Assembly (NCBI RefSeq): GCF_013376415.1
Contig: NZ_WYET01000001.1
Coordinates: forward strand, 992,001-1,056,000
Direction: 5' to 3'
Source: Flagellimonas chongwuensis
GTDB taxonomy: Bacteria > Bacteroidota > Bacteroidia > Flavobacteriales > Flavobacteriaceae
DNA length: 64,000 nt
The notes below the pieces were generated by a model. The model made no database searches. It was not told the origin of the DNA and was given only the letters and a program-made list of their open reading frames with translations. Numbering within the stretch: position 1 is the stretch's first letter; the number at the start of each line of letters is the position of its first letter. The position numbers were made by a program, and so were the translations under genes. Of this stretch, positions 1 through 7,819 are shown piece after piece.

Positions 1-2238
1 TATAAATATGAGTAAAACCGCCATTGTATATGCCAAAAGGGCGAGGTCGGATAGGTACCAAGGGCGAGATATGGTAAAACTGTACGAAGCAGTATTCGAA
101 CTCAAGTTATTGCCCACCATGGCCCTTATGGTAAATATGTAATCCCCAAAAGAAAGGTTCTTGAAGGTAACATCGGTGTTTTCTGACCATTCGCTCCACC
201 CTTCGTACAAGTTTTCCATTTTGTACTGATAACGTACCTCGGTGTATTTATCAAACTCTGGTACACTGTATTCGAACCTTATATTATTGTTCGCATGCAC
301 GAATGTCCTGTTTGAATCGGTAGGTGCTTTGTTGGACAACTCTTGGTAGCTCCCAAAATAAATGGAATTTATCTGTACTTCTTGTTTGGAAGGTTCAACC
401 TTGGTAAGGTCCAAAGAAACAAATCCATTTGAACTTCCTATCAAATATTTGAAGTCAGATATTTTTGAGATGTTCTCAAATCCAGAGACCCCTAAATTGG
501 CACGGATGTCCTTAGGTATGGAAATATGGGAAGTACTAAGTTTATTGCTAAGGGTACTTTGGGTAACATATTGTATGCCGTAATCTGTGAAAAACCAGAG
601 CCGTTGTTCGGAATCTTCGGGAATTATGATGCTGATTTGCCCATTACTTTCATTAAAGATCATTTGGGTCAAAGTGCTGTCCAGTGCAATATCATTTTCT
701 CCATCAATATTGTAGATGGCTGCATTGGTTTTATAGTAAAGTTCATCCTGAAAACTAAAGATGTTCGAACTGTGACCGATACGTTCCACATTGGTTACCT
801 GTTTAACTTCTCTGAAACTCGGGTCGAGCTCGATAAAATACAGTCCTTTTTTTTCATGGTCCACGACTACCTGAAGGGAATCCATTTCAAAAAAACGACT
901 GGAAATGGTAAAGCCATCGATGGCATTCCGGAATTTCCAAAAACCATCTACCTTTTCAAGAATGCTCAATCCGTTGTAATTTCCTTGTAATAAAAGGTTG
1001 TTGTGACCCTTAATAGGTTTTACGCCCCATGTCCCGGGATAATCCGAAATAAGTTCGGCCCTGTTTTCCTCGATAATGAAAGTGCCATTATTGTGTCCGC
1101 AGAAGATAGTGGAATCCAAAAGCTGAAGATTCCATACTTGTCCTTGCGTGCCATCAATCAACCTAAAAGGATCTTGAGAGGCGGTCCTTCGGTAAAACAA
1201 GCCCTGATTGGTACCCAAATATAAGTGTCCTTCGTGGTTCAATGCGGCGTATACCAGCCCAAGGTTGCCCAATTTGTCAACATATTCATTAAAGGGGGAG
1301 TATAGGTTTACGGTCGCAATACCGTTATCCAGACCAAGCCATAAGTTGTTTTCAGCATCTTCAAAAAGGGATAGAACCGTATTGTTGTTCAATCCTTTTT
1401 CCTGATCGATGTTCCGTATGATGGTCTCACCATCTGGAGAGAGGTGATAAAAACCGTTAGATATACTACCGAGTACAAAAGAACTATCGTTTAGTCGAAT
1501 GCTGCTATATAGTTTGATGTTCAAATCATCCATGGCGGTTTCCCACGGCGTAACAGTCTCCGAATCGTATCTGTAGAACCGGGAACTTTCGGTAAGGATC
1601 AATAGGTCATTCCCAACACCGTACAGCCCAACTATGGGCTCTTTGGTAAATACAGGGTCATTGCTTACCAATTGTGCCTCTCCATTTTGGATGGTGAACA
1701 AACCTTCTTTGGCAATTTGAAAATAAACATTGTTGTTTACGACGCCCATGTTTGCCTTGTCCGATTTTGCTTCGATCACCTTAAAGCTGCTTTCAAGGTT
1801 GTCATAGATATAGATTCTGTCCAGTGATTGGAAGAGGACCCACTGGTCCAGGACAACAATATCCCAAAATTCCTCGTCCTCCGAAATGGGGGTTTCCATT
1901 TTTTGGGATAATGAGGTATATGCAAGTTCGCCATTTGCTTTTTTGGTCCAAAAACCAAATTCACGGTAGGATCCCGTGTAAATTTTGTCTCCAACGGCCA
2001 TTACCGAGCGAATTACAGGAGATGTAGGTAATTTATATTGGTGCCATTTACTGCCATCAAACTCCAAAAGACTGGTGTGGTTAGCCACATATATGTTCTT
2101 TGAAGGGGATTGTGTGATTCCCCAATTCTGAAATTCCCCATTATATTCCTTTGGGGTATAATTTTTAATGGGGGGAAGCTCCTGACCAACGAGTGTTGAA
2201 GAAAATATGAATAATAAAAAAACGATTAGGAGTCTCAA
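1..2238 (-). CDS. Two-component-type propeller / Y_Y_Y sensor protein, N-terminal part (runs off the window)
   Basis: A continuous minus-strand reading frame runs from a TTG codon at 2238 off the left edge. The only upstream in-frame limit is a stop, and no ATG lies near it, so TTG is the likely start. The protein begins with a signal peptide (RLLIVFLLFIFSSTLVGQ). About 600 residues of beta-propeller-like repeats follow (for example NNTVLSLFEDAENNLWLGLD, the Reg_prop signature). A Y_Y_Y domain comes next (YQYKMENLYEGWSEWSENT), and the start of a transmembrane helix lies at the window edge. In Flavobacteriia such proteins end in a histidine kinase or a LuxR helix-turn-helix. That part is outside the window, so the output domain is unknown. 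It is probably a periplasmic ligand sensor. Confidence 0.8.
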   Translation of the reverse strand, partial: MRLLIVFLLFIFSSTLVGQELPPIKNYTPKEYNGEFQNWGITQSPSKNIYVANHTSLLEFDGSKWHQYKLPTSPVIRSVMAVGDKIYTGSYREFGFWTKKANGELAYTSLSQKMETPISEDEEFWDIVVLDQWVLFQSLDRIYIYDNLESSFKVIEAKSDKANMGVVNNNVYFQIAKEGLFTIQNGEAQLVSNDPVFTKEPIVGLYGVGNDLLILTESSRFYRYDSETVTPWETAMDDLNIKLYSSIRLNDSSFVLGSISNGFYHLSPDGETIIRNIDQEKGLNNNTVLSLFEDAENNLWLGLDNGIATVNLYSPFNEYVDKLGNLGLVYAALNHEGHLYLGTNQGLFYRRTASQDPFRLIDGTQGQVWNLQLLDSTIFCGHNNGTFIIEENRAELISDYPGTWGVKPIKGHNNLLLQGNYNGLSILEKVDGFWKFRNAIDGFTISSRFFEMDSLQVVVDHEKKGLYFIELDPSFREVKQVTNVERIGHSSNIFSFQDELYYKTNAAIYNIDGENDIALDSTLTQMIFNESNGQISIIIPEDSEQRLWFFTDYGIQYVTQSTLSNKLSTSHISIPKDIRANLGVSGFENISKISDFKYLIGSSNGFVSLDLTKVEPSKQEVQINSIYFGSYQELSNKAPTDSNRTFVHANNNIRFEYSVPEFDKYTEVRYQYKMENLYEGWSEWSENTDVTFKNLSFGDYIFTIRAMVGNNLSSNTASYSFTISRPWYLSDLALLAYTMAVLLIFI

Positions 2239-2324
2239 ACGGAACTGATTTAATTAAGCATCAAAACATTTAAAGATAAAGGTAAGTACTATAATTAAAA
2301 CTCGCTTTTTTATCTGTTTGGATA

Positions 2325-2359
2325 AAATCAAGGGGCTTATCATAAAAGCCCCTTGATTT
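2325..2359 (-). terminator. Rho-independent terminator after the HAEPLYID gene
   Basis: Two perfect 14-base arms (AAATCAAGGGGCTT and its complement) are separated by a 7-base loop, with a short T-rich stretch on the minus-strand side. It lies just past the stop of the minus-strand gene at 2376, so it most likely ends that operon. Confidence 0.85.
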
Positions 2360-2375
2360 CTGTATGCATTGTGAA

Positions 2376-3233
2376 CTACTTATGTTTTGGTTCCCAAATA
2401 AGTCGCAAAAATGAACTGAAACGCTCATTCTCCCTGCTAATGGGAACTCCCGCAATAATGCCTATCATTAAATTATCAGCGATTCCGAGTCGCATTTGGG
2501 GGCGCATGGTCATATCAAAATCACTGCCCTCCCAGGTTTTGTTGAACTCTACACCAATAAAATTCCGTGTACCGGGAATCATATAGTGAAAACTGGTGTT
2601 AACATCATAGGATGTATGTACTTCCCCACTTTCGTATTCGTGACCTATCATAGGACCGGTATACACCAAGGAGTGGAAATTGTTGCCCCAACGTTTGGCA
2701 ACCACCAAAAAGGGGTTGTATACATTCCCAGAAATCAAGGGCTTGCCAAAATTTCTGAAGTCCGATAATTCGAACTCATTGATATATCCGATTGCCATCG
2801 AAGTGGCCATTCGTTCATTTACAAAGAACGACCATTGAGTCGCTATTTTGATACTGTTCAATCTATTGGAAGGTGTTTCGACCCCACCATTATCCGCCAG
2901 TGGAGAATAAAAGGTAAAGGGCAGTTCTACTTCAAGGCCCAACCTATCCATTGGGGCCCATTCGTACTCAATAAGCGCTTCGTAGGAATCAAAAGTGAGC
3001 TCGTCTGTCAGTCCCAATCCAAGGTTCCACTCCCGTTCCCCTTTTCGTGCACCGAGGTCACGTATCAGGTCAATATATAAGGGTTCTGCGTGCAGCACCT
3101 TGGCAGGTTGTTTTTTTTCATCGATTTGATTTATGTAAAGACTGTCTTTCTCGGAATTAGTAATTTGGGAATAAGCTATACTGGATGATACCAACAGAAC
3201 TATTGGCATCATTTTTTTTATGATGTTTTTCAT
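2376..3233 (-). CDS. HAEPLYID family outer membrane protein
   Basis: A 285-residue protein with a signal peptide (MPIVLLVSSSIAYSQ). It contains the family signature HAEPLYIDLIRDLGARKGE at about residues 48-66, which gives the HAEPLYID family its name. The rest is a run of alternating hydrophobic and aromatic beta strands (for example LTFDSYEALIEYEWAPM), and the protein ends in an aromatic-rich strand. It is therefore probably an outer membrane beta barrel. Its biochemical role is not known to me. It is the last gene of a likely three-gene minus-strand cluster with a small anchored protein and an MFS exporter, and a strong terminator follows it. Confidence 0.8.
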   Translation of the reverse strand: MKNIIKKMMPIVLLVSSSIAYSQITNSEKDSLYINQIDEKKQPAKVLHAEPLYIDLIRDLGARKGEREWNLGLGLTDELTFDSYEALIEYEWAPMDRLGLEVELPFTFYSPLADNGGVETPSNRLNSIKIATQWSFFVNERMATSMAIGYINEFELSDFRNFGKPLISGNVYNPFLVVAKRWGNNFHSLVYTGPMIGHEYESGEVHTSYDVNTSFHYMIPGTRNFIGVEFNKTWEGSDFDMTMRPQMRLGIADNLMIGIIAGVPISRENERFSSFLRLIWEPKHK

Positions 3234-3313
3234 GTATTCTGATTTGTTTTATATGAATGTTGAATTGCCCGAACCTTATGGTGAAAAGGGACGGGTTTGG
3301 CTAGGAAAACAAA

Positions 3314-3700
3314 TCATACTTCGGGAGGAGGAGTGTCCTTCTGGATGTAAAGATGGGTCAAGAGGGAGTTCTTGTCTGGAAACTTTTTCTTTTTACCCAT
3401 CAAAATATGGTATCGGGAATAATCAGGGTTGGGTTGATGTACGGTAAGCTTAATTTTAAAACTGGAGCCACTATTATGGTCTTCTTTATCAGGGTCGTCG
3501 TATTCTTTAAACACATCCCCGTAGCCCAGGACCTTTTCAACCAAAATCTCGATAATACTCTCTTGGTCGTTAACGGATAGGTCTTCGGGAACATGGTCGG
3601 GATACCGGTCCGGTGAGTCCACACTGATGTTCAATAGGTAAAGACCCATCAAACTCCAGAATATCTTTAGAAAAGTACTGTTTCGTAAAAGACCTACCAT
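3314..3700 (-). CDS. Conserved hypothetical membrane-anchored protein
   Basis: A 128-residue protein starting with ATG, 9 bases after the MFS stop. A single hydrophobic segment lies near the N-terminus (FLKIFWSLMGLYLLNISVD). An acidic region follows (VPEDLSVNDQESIIEILVEKVLGYGD), then a basic stretch (MGKKKKFPD) and a proline-rich end (TPPPEV). I recall similar short proteins in other Flavobacteriaceae but know no function. Its place between the exporter and the HAEPLYID protein suggests that the three are co-expressed. The N-terminal segment could be a signal anchor or a cleaved signal peptide. Confidence 0.65.
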   Translation of the reverse strand: MVGLLRNSTFLKIFWSLMGLYLLNISVDSPDRYPDHVPEDLSVNDQESIIEILVEKVLGYGDVFKEYDDPDKEDHNSGSSFKIKLTVHQPNPDYSRYHILMGKKKKFPDKNSLLTHLYIQKDTPPPEV

Positions 3701-3709
3701 GCTGTAAAA

Positions 3710-4906
3710 CTAAGCTTCTTTTTTTCTTTTGGATAATTTATCCATGTAAAGAATCACAATTCCTATCACACCGCCGATACAGGCCAAAATACCTCCAACC
3801 ACACTGGCGTAGTTGAACCCAAGTCCAAAAACCATGGGCAGACCACCAAAATAAGCCCCTGAGGCATTTCCCATATTAAAAGCACTTTGGTTCATGGACG
3901 ACCCTAGTTTCTCTGCGCCCTTGGCAGCTCTTATGATGGCTATTTGGATGGGTGCCGAAATGGAAAAGGTAATAACGCCGACAATAAAGCTAAGTACATA
4001 TATGGCAATGTTGTTGCTTGCGAAAATGGAGTTTAATAGTAGAATCATCGTCATGCTAAACATGCTTATGACCACGGATTTTACGGGATTGAAAGTTTCC
4101 ACCATTCTCGCCCCCAAAAAATTTCCAAAAAACATCCCGAATCCTGCTACGATCATAACGTATCCAACGTTTGCTTCGGGAAGCTTGGTTACGTTGATAA
4201 CCAAAGGGGCAATGTAGCTGTACCAGGCAAAAAAGCCGCCGGTACCCACAGTGGTAAGGGCAATCAAGGCCCATAATTTTTTGTTTTTTAGGCCGGGTGA
4301 AGGGTTTTTAGAGTCGGAATTATCAGCTTCATCCAATCCTTTTTTTGGCATCCAAAAATAAAGGCTGCAAAAAGTGGCAATACCAGCAATCCCTACCAAC
4401 ATAAAAGAATAACTCCAATGCAGTTCCTGTCCAATATATGTGCCTAGCGGTACTCCAATAATATTGGCGACGGTCAAACCTGAAAACATTACGGCCATGG
4501 CCTGAGCAGCTTTGCCCGGTTTGGCCAAATAACCCGATACCACAGCACCAATACCAAAAAATGCTCCGTGAGGCATACCGGAAAGAAAACGGAACAACAT
4601 CATTGTCCAATAATTGTCCGAAAAGGCCGACAATGTGTTGAAAATGGTAAACCAAACCATTAAGAATAACAAGGTTTTCTTTGGATTGAGGTTGTTGGTG
4701 ATCCTTGCCATTACGGGCGCACCTATAACTACCCCAAGGGCATAGATGGCTATGAAATGTCCCGCTTTAGGAATGGAAATATCAAGAGAACCGGCAATAT
4801 TGGGAAGGATACCCATGATTACAAATTCTGTAAGGCCTATGCCGAAACCACCGATGGCGAGAGATAAAAGGGCTTTTTTATTGGTTGATCGCGAAGTCTT
4901 GTCCAA
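3710..4906 (-). CDS. MFS transporter, drug/sugar efflux (DHA1, AraJ-like)
   Basis: A 398-residue inner membrane protein with about 12 hydrophobic helices. The first helix region has the DHA1-type start LAIGGFGIGLTEFVIMGILPNIA. The motif-A loop reads APVMARITNNLNPKKTL and helix 4 has RFLSGMPHGAFFGIGAVVSGY, both typical of AraJ/YdhP-type exporters. Substrates are usually small drugs, sugars or amino acid derivatives and cannot be told from sequence. It is the first gene of the cluster with the two genes downstream. A good promoter match lies 20-50 bases upstream of the ATG. Confidence 0.88.
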   Translation of the reverse strand: MDKTSRSTNKKALLSLAIGGFGIGLTEFVIMGILPNIAGSLDISIPKAGHFIAIYALGVVIGAPVMARITNNLNPKKTLLFLMVWFTIFNTLSAFSDNYWTMMLFRFLSGMPHGAFFGIGAVVSGYLAKPGKAAQAMAVMFSGLTVANIIGVPLGTYIGQELHWSYSFMLVGIAGIATFCSLYFWMPKKGLDEADNSDSKNPSPGLKNKKLWALIALTTVGTGGFFAWYSYIAPLVINVTKLPEANVGYVMIVAGFGMFFGNFLGARMVETFNPVKSVVISMFSMTMILLLNSIFASNNIAIYVLSFIVGVITFSISAPIQIAIIRAAKGAEKLGSSMNQSAFNMGNASGAYFGGLPMVFGLGFNYASVVGGILACIGGVIGIVILYMDKLSKRKKEA

Positions 4907-4925
4907 GCTTATTTTATTAAGAGGA

Positions 4926-4959
4926 CAAAGGTAATTGGAATCACTTAATTCCTAAGCAA
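4926..4959 (-). promoter_or_regulatory. Candidate Bacteroidota promoter of the MFS gene
   Basis: On the minus strand, TTG at 4959-4957 and TACCTTTG at 4933-4926 match the TTG / TAnnTTTG consensus, with a 23-base spacer. The start codon is 19 bases further on. The -7 element overlaps the left arm of an inverted repeat (4928-4937 with 4983-4992). Confidence 0.5.
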
Positions 4960-5087
4960 GGATATTGGCTTAATTCTATATTCAATTACCTTACGGAAAT
5001 AAACAGCCTTGAAGTTTGGACTAATTCAAATACATTCAAAAAACGAAACAAATACTTTTGAAAGGATATTTTGGGTTCAAGGCTGTT
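4928..5087. repeat. Two consecutive long-loop inverted repeats in the intergenic region
   Basis: AAGGTAATTG at 4928-4937 is the exact complement of CAATTACCTT at 4983-4992 (45-base spacer). AACAGCCTTGAA at 5002-5013 is the exact complement of TTCAAGGCTGTT at 5076-5087 (62-base spacer). They fill most of the 347-base gap between the MFS gene and the lipoprotein gene. I see no convincing gene here. They could be operators, folded RNA or the relic of a small mobile repeat. Confidence 0.45.
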
Positions 5088-5201
5088 ATTTGCTGTTGAT
5101 TAATCTGTTCCCAAATTAGCGTAACAACTGTTTTTTCTCGGAAACCCTCAACCACAAGTACTCTTTCCCGATTTATAAGAACCTTTTTTTGCCAAAAAGC
5201 A

Positions 5202-5232
5202 AAAGACCCGCTCTTATTTAAAGCGAGTCTTT
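5202..5232 (-). terminator. Terminator of the SusCD-lipoprotein operon
   Basis: The arms AAAGACCCGCT (5202-5212) and AGCGAGTCTTT (5222-5232) pair with one mismatch around a 9-base loop. It starts 22 bases past the stop of the minus-strand lipoprotein gene. Confidence 0.7.
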
Positions 5233-5253
5233 CTTTGAATGAATATGTAAAAA

Positions 5254-6054
5254 TCAATTGATACAGGGAGCTGGATTCGGTCCAAAAGGGCCCAAAACCT
5301 CTCCGTCTGGTGTTTCAATAGTGTAAACATGTTCTTCCTCGAAGGCACCACTGGTATACGAAATCACCAAACTGCTGGTTCCTGCTGGGACATCCACGTT
5401 AAACGTCGCTGCATCACCAGCTGTAAATGTGTAATCTGTGGTTGCCCCATCAATCTCGAATGTTACAAAGGCACCGTCCCAACCGTCACCGTAAAGATCC
5501 TGCATTTCTATTACCCAAGTTCCTGGTACCGTAGTCCCTGAGATAGGGGAGCACTTTACAAGTACAATAAAGTTGAATGCTTGTAATTGTTCTGGCTGCC
5601 CAGTCAGGGTTGCACTATAGTTGGCCACTGTGGTTACTGTTCCATCTGTTCCTGTGGATTCTCCCAAAAACCTGATGAAGTCGCCTCCGGAGATATTGTC
5701 CACTGTTATACCCAGTGCACTGGCAATGTCGGTATAAGGAATGGAAAGGTTGCTCGGGAACTCTGTTATTGTTGCCAACGGTACAGTATCGGAAGATACC
5801 CCGCCAGATTCCAAAGTCACACTCAAATCCCATGATGCTACATTGTCACTGGGGTCGTCAACGGTACCGGAGAAAGTGGAATTGGCCAAGTCACCTTTGG
5901 CAACAATGGTTTCGTCCAGTTTTATCCTCACATAAGGTGCGGCCGAATCTTCCAGCTCAAACACGTTGAGTGGATTTTTGTCCTCGTCTTCACAGGCCGC
6001 TATTCCCAAAATCAGTAGTGATAGGCCAAGTATATATTTAAAGTTACTTTTCAT
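5254..6054 (-). CDS. SusD-adjacent lipoprotein with a C-terminal GDGW beta domain
   Basis: The ATG at 6054 is chosen over an upstream ATG at 6132 because it directly precedes a lipoprotein signal peptide (YILGLSLLILGIAACED, Cys near residue 21). The 6132 start would overlap the SusD gene. The protein is 266 residues. The middle is beta-rich. The last ~85 residues hold VIEMQDLYGDGWDGAFVTFEID, a motif type seen in secreted flavobacterial proteins. It is the third gene of the SusC-SusD operon, so it may be a surface lipoprotein that helps bind the imported substrate. No catalytic motif is visible and the substrate is unknown. Confidence 0.72.
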   Translation of the reverse strand: MKSNFKYILGLSLLILGIAACEDEDKNPLNVFELEDSAAPYVRIKLDETIVAKGDLANSTFSGTVDDPSDNVASWDLSVTLESGGVSSDTVPLATITEFPSNLSIPYTDIASALGITVDNISGGDFIRFLGESTGTDGTVTTVANYSATLTGQPEQLQAFNFIVLVKCSPISGTTVPGTWVIEMQDLYGDGWDGAFVTFEIDGATTDYTFTAGDAATFNVDVPAGTSSLVISYTSGAFEEEHVYTIETPDGEVLGPFGPNPAPCIN

Positions 6055-6076
6055 AAGTATTGTTTTTAGAATTAAA

Positions 6077-7792
6077 TCAATCAACGAATCCATCGGGGTT
6101 GGTGTCCCAGAACACGGGAGTACTTGGTGCACTTTTCTGTGTAATGTTCGTATTGCTGTCCGCAGCGGTCTGTGAATACCACATAGATCTTAGGAAAGGC
6201 CCTGGGTCGTTGGTGGTAAAGGCAGGCGTCAAGTTATCGGGTTGACCTGTTCTTCTATACGTGTTGTATGCCTCTATTCCATTGCACCACAACGCAATAA
6301 AGTATTGCTCCACAATAATTCGAAGCTTGTCCGTATTGTTGCCGGCATCATAGGTTGCCAATATTTCTGCAACATGGCTGTCGATAGCTGTTGAGGTCGG
6401 AACAAATCCCGAACCCTCTGCCAATGATGCCCCAAAGTCCATAACAGTGCCGATGGATTGCCGTATGCCTGTTTCCAGATAATCCCGGGCGCTTCCTGTA
6501 GTATTCAGTGTCAATGATGCTTCTGCTAACATGAAATAGGTATAGGAAGACATCAAAATTGGGGATATTCCCGCACCTACGAGCCCTTCGTTCACTGCTC
6601 CGGAACCGGATACATTTCTAAAAGAGTTGTCATCGAACGGTCCACCAACTGGATAAGTTCCGTGCAGCGTTCTAAAGGCATCATCTGGAGGAATACCGTC
6701 ATCGTCCAAATGGTTTCTGCCCCAATATCCGCTCAAACCATTGGTAGCGGGAACCAAACAGTAGGGTTCGGAAGGGTCCCACCATGAAGGAAGTGATATT
6801 TCGGTAACACATTCCTTGGTAACTACATCTGCACCAGAAAAGTCTTCTTGTTGTCGGTAAAAATAGTAGCGAATCCGTGGATCAGGTTCTCCATATTGGT
6901 TGGCCATCAAATTCATATAATAATTACAGGTGTAAAAGTCCGAACTTGGCCCCGCACCGTCGTAGTTGGCATCAAAATAGGGATGTCTGCTATCCGGAGA
7001 GGCATTATTGGTTCCCCATTGAAAGAAAAAATCATCGGTTGGGTCCAAAATCAGTTGGTTGCCCGCAATCAATTCATTGATGCGCGAAGTGGAAACGGAT
7101 GCTCCAAAGCCTTCGGCAGAGGCCAAACGGGTCTGAAGATATAGCTTCAAACGCATGGTGTTTGCCACTTTCTTCCATTGGTCTTCATTGGCATTGTAAA
7201 ATAGGTCATCAGATGGGAGGGAGGTTTCATCCTTGTTGAGGTTGGCAATAGCATCTACCAAAAGTTGATCCGCCGCTTGGTAAATGGTAGCTCCCGAGTC
7301 AACTGTTGGATTTAAGATTCCCTCGCCGCCCATGGCTGCTTCCGAGTAAGGTACATCTCCGAAGAAATCTACCATGGACATCATAATGTATGCTTCCAAT
7401 ATCTGGCCAATGGCGATATGTGTGAACTGACCGGCTTCTTCTGCCAAAGGATTCATGGTCCTAATATCTATCAAGGCACGGGCATACACATTGTCCCAAA
7501 CCCTATCAAAATCAGATGGGTCGTAATTCTCCCGATAGGTGGGACCAAAACCATGTTGAATTCTCACTGGTTCCATTCCAAATTGACTTAGGCCATTTTC
7601 GGCACGGCCTTCCTCACCGGAATGAATCTGGGCGGTCATTAGTTGTATTTGATTCAAAAAGAAATCAACGCTCGCCTGCGACGGGTTTAATGCATTGGGG
7701 CTCTCCACTACATCCAATGTAGTGCTCTCGCAGCCCAGCATAACTGTCAGTGCAGCGATTATGAGACTTAGTATATTTGATATTTTTTTCAT
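6077..7792 (-). CDS. SusD/RagB family nutrient-binding lipoprotein (SusD-like_2)
   Basis: A 571-residue protein with a lipoprotein signal (IIAALTVMLGCEST, Cys about residue 21). SusD-like features follow: QIQLMTAQIHSG, a helical TPR-like region (LEAYIMMSMVDFFGDVPYSEA) and IANLNKDETSLPSDDLFY. Near the end it has IIVEQYFIALWCNGIEAYNTYRRTG, typical of the SusD-like_2 subfamily. It would sit on the outer surface as the lid of the SusC channel. It lies 27 bases downstream of susC and is followed by the lipoprotein. No glycoside hydrolase or peptidase is encoded nearby, so the nutrient cannot be inferred. Confidence 0.93.
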   Translation of the reverse strand: MKKISNILSLIIAALTVMLGCESTTLDVVESPNALNPSQASVDFFLNQIQLMTAQIHSGEEGRAENGLSQFGMEPVRIQHGFGPTYRENYDPSDFDRVWDNVYARALIDIRTMNPLAEEAGQFTHIAIGQILEAYIMMSMVDFFGDVPYSEAAMGGEGILNPTVDSGATIYQAADQLLVDAIANLNKDETSLPSDDLFYNANEDQWKKVANTMRLKLYLQTRLASAEGFGASVSTSRINELIAGNQLILDPTDDFFFQWGTNNASPDSRHPYFDANYDGAGPSSDFYTCNYYMNLMANQYGEPDPRIRYYFYRQQEDFSGADVVTKECVTEISLPSWWDPSEPYCLVPATNGLSGYWGRNHLDDDGIPPDDAFRTLHGTYPVGGPFDDNSFRNVSGSGAVNEGLVGAGISPILMSSYTYFMLAEASLTLNTTGSARDYLETGIRQSIGTVMDFGASLAEGSGFVPTSTAIDSHVAEILATYDAGNNTDKLRIIVEQYFIALWCNGIEAYNTYRRTGQPDNLTPAFTTNDPGPFLRSMWYSQTAADSNTNITQKSAPSTPVFWDTNPDGFVD

Positions 7793-7819
7793 AATATTTC
7801 TGATTCTTGTTAGCTGCGA

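Noticed and set aside
526..990. Plus-strand frames of 60-150 codons opposite the propeller sensor
   Set aside because: They are shadows of a continuous minus-strand gene with signal peptide, propeller and Y_Y_Y motifs.
5036..5257. A 73-codon minus-strand frame after the SusCD lipoprotein gene
   Set aside because: It overlaps the terminator and the inverted repeats, has no family resemblance and no convincing start region.
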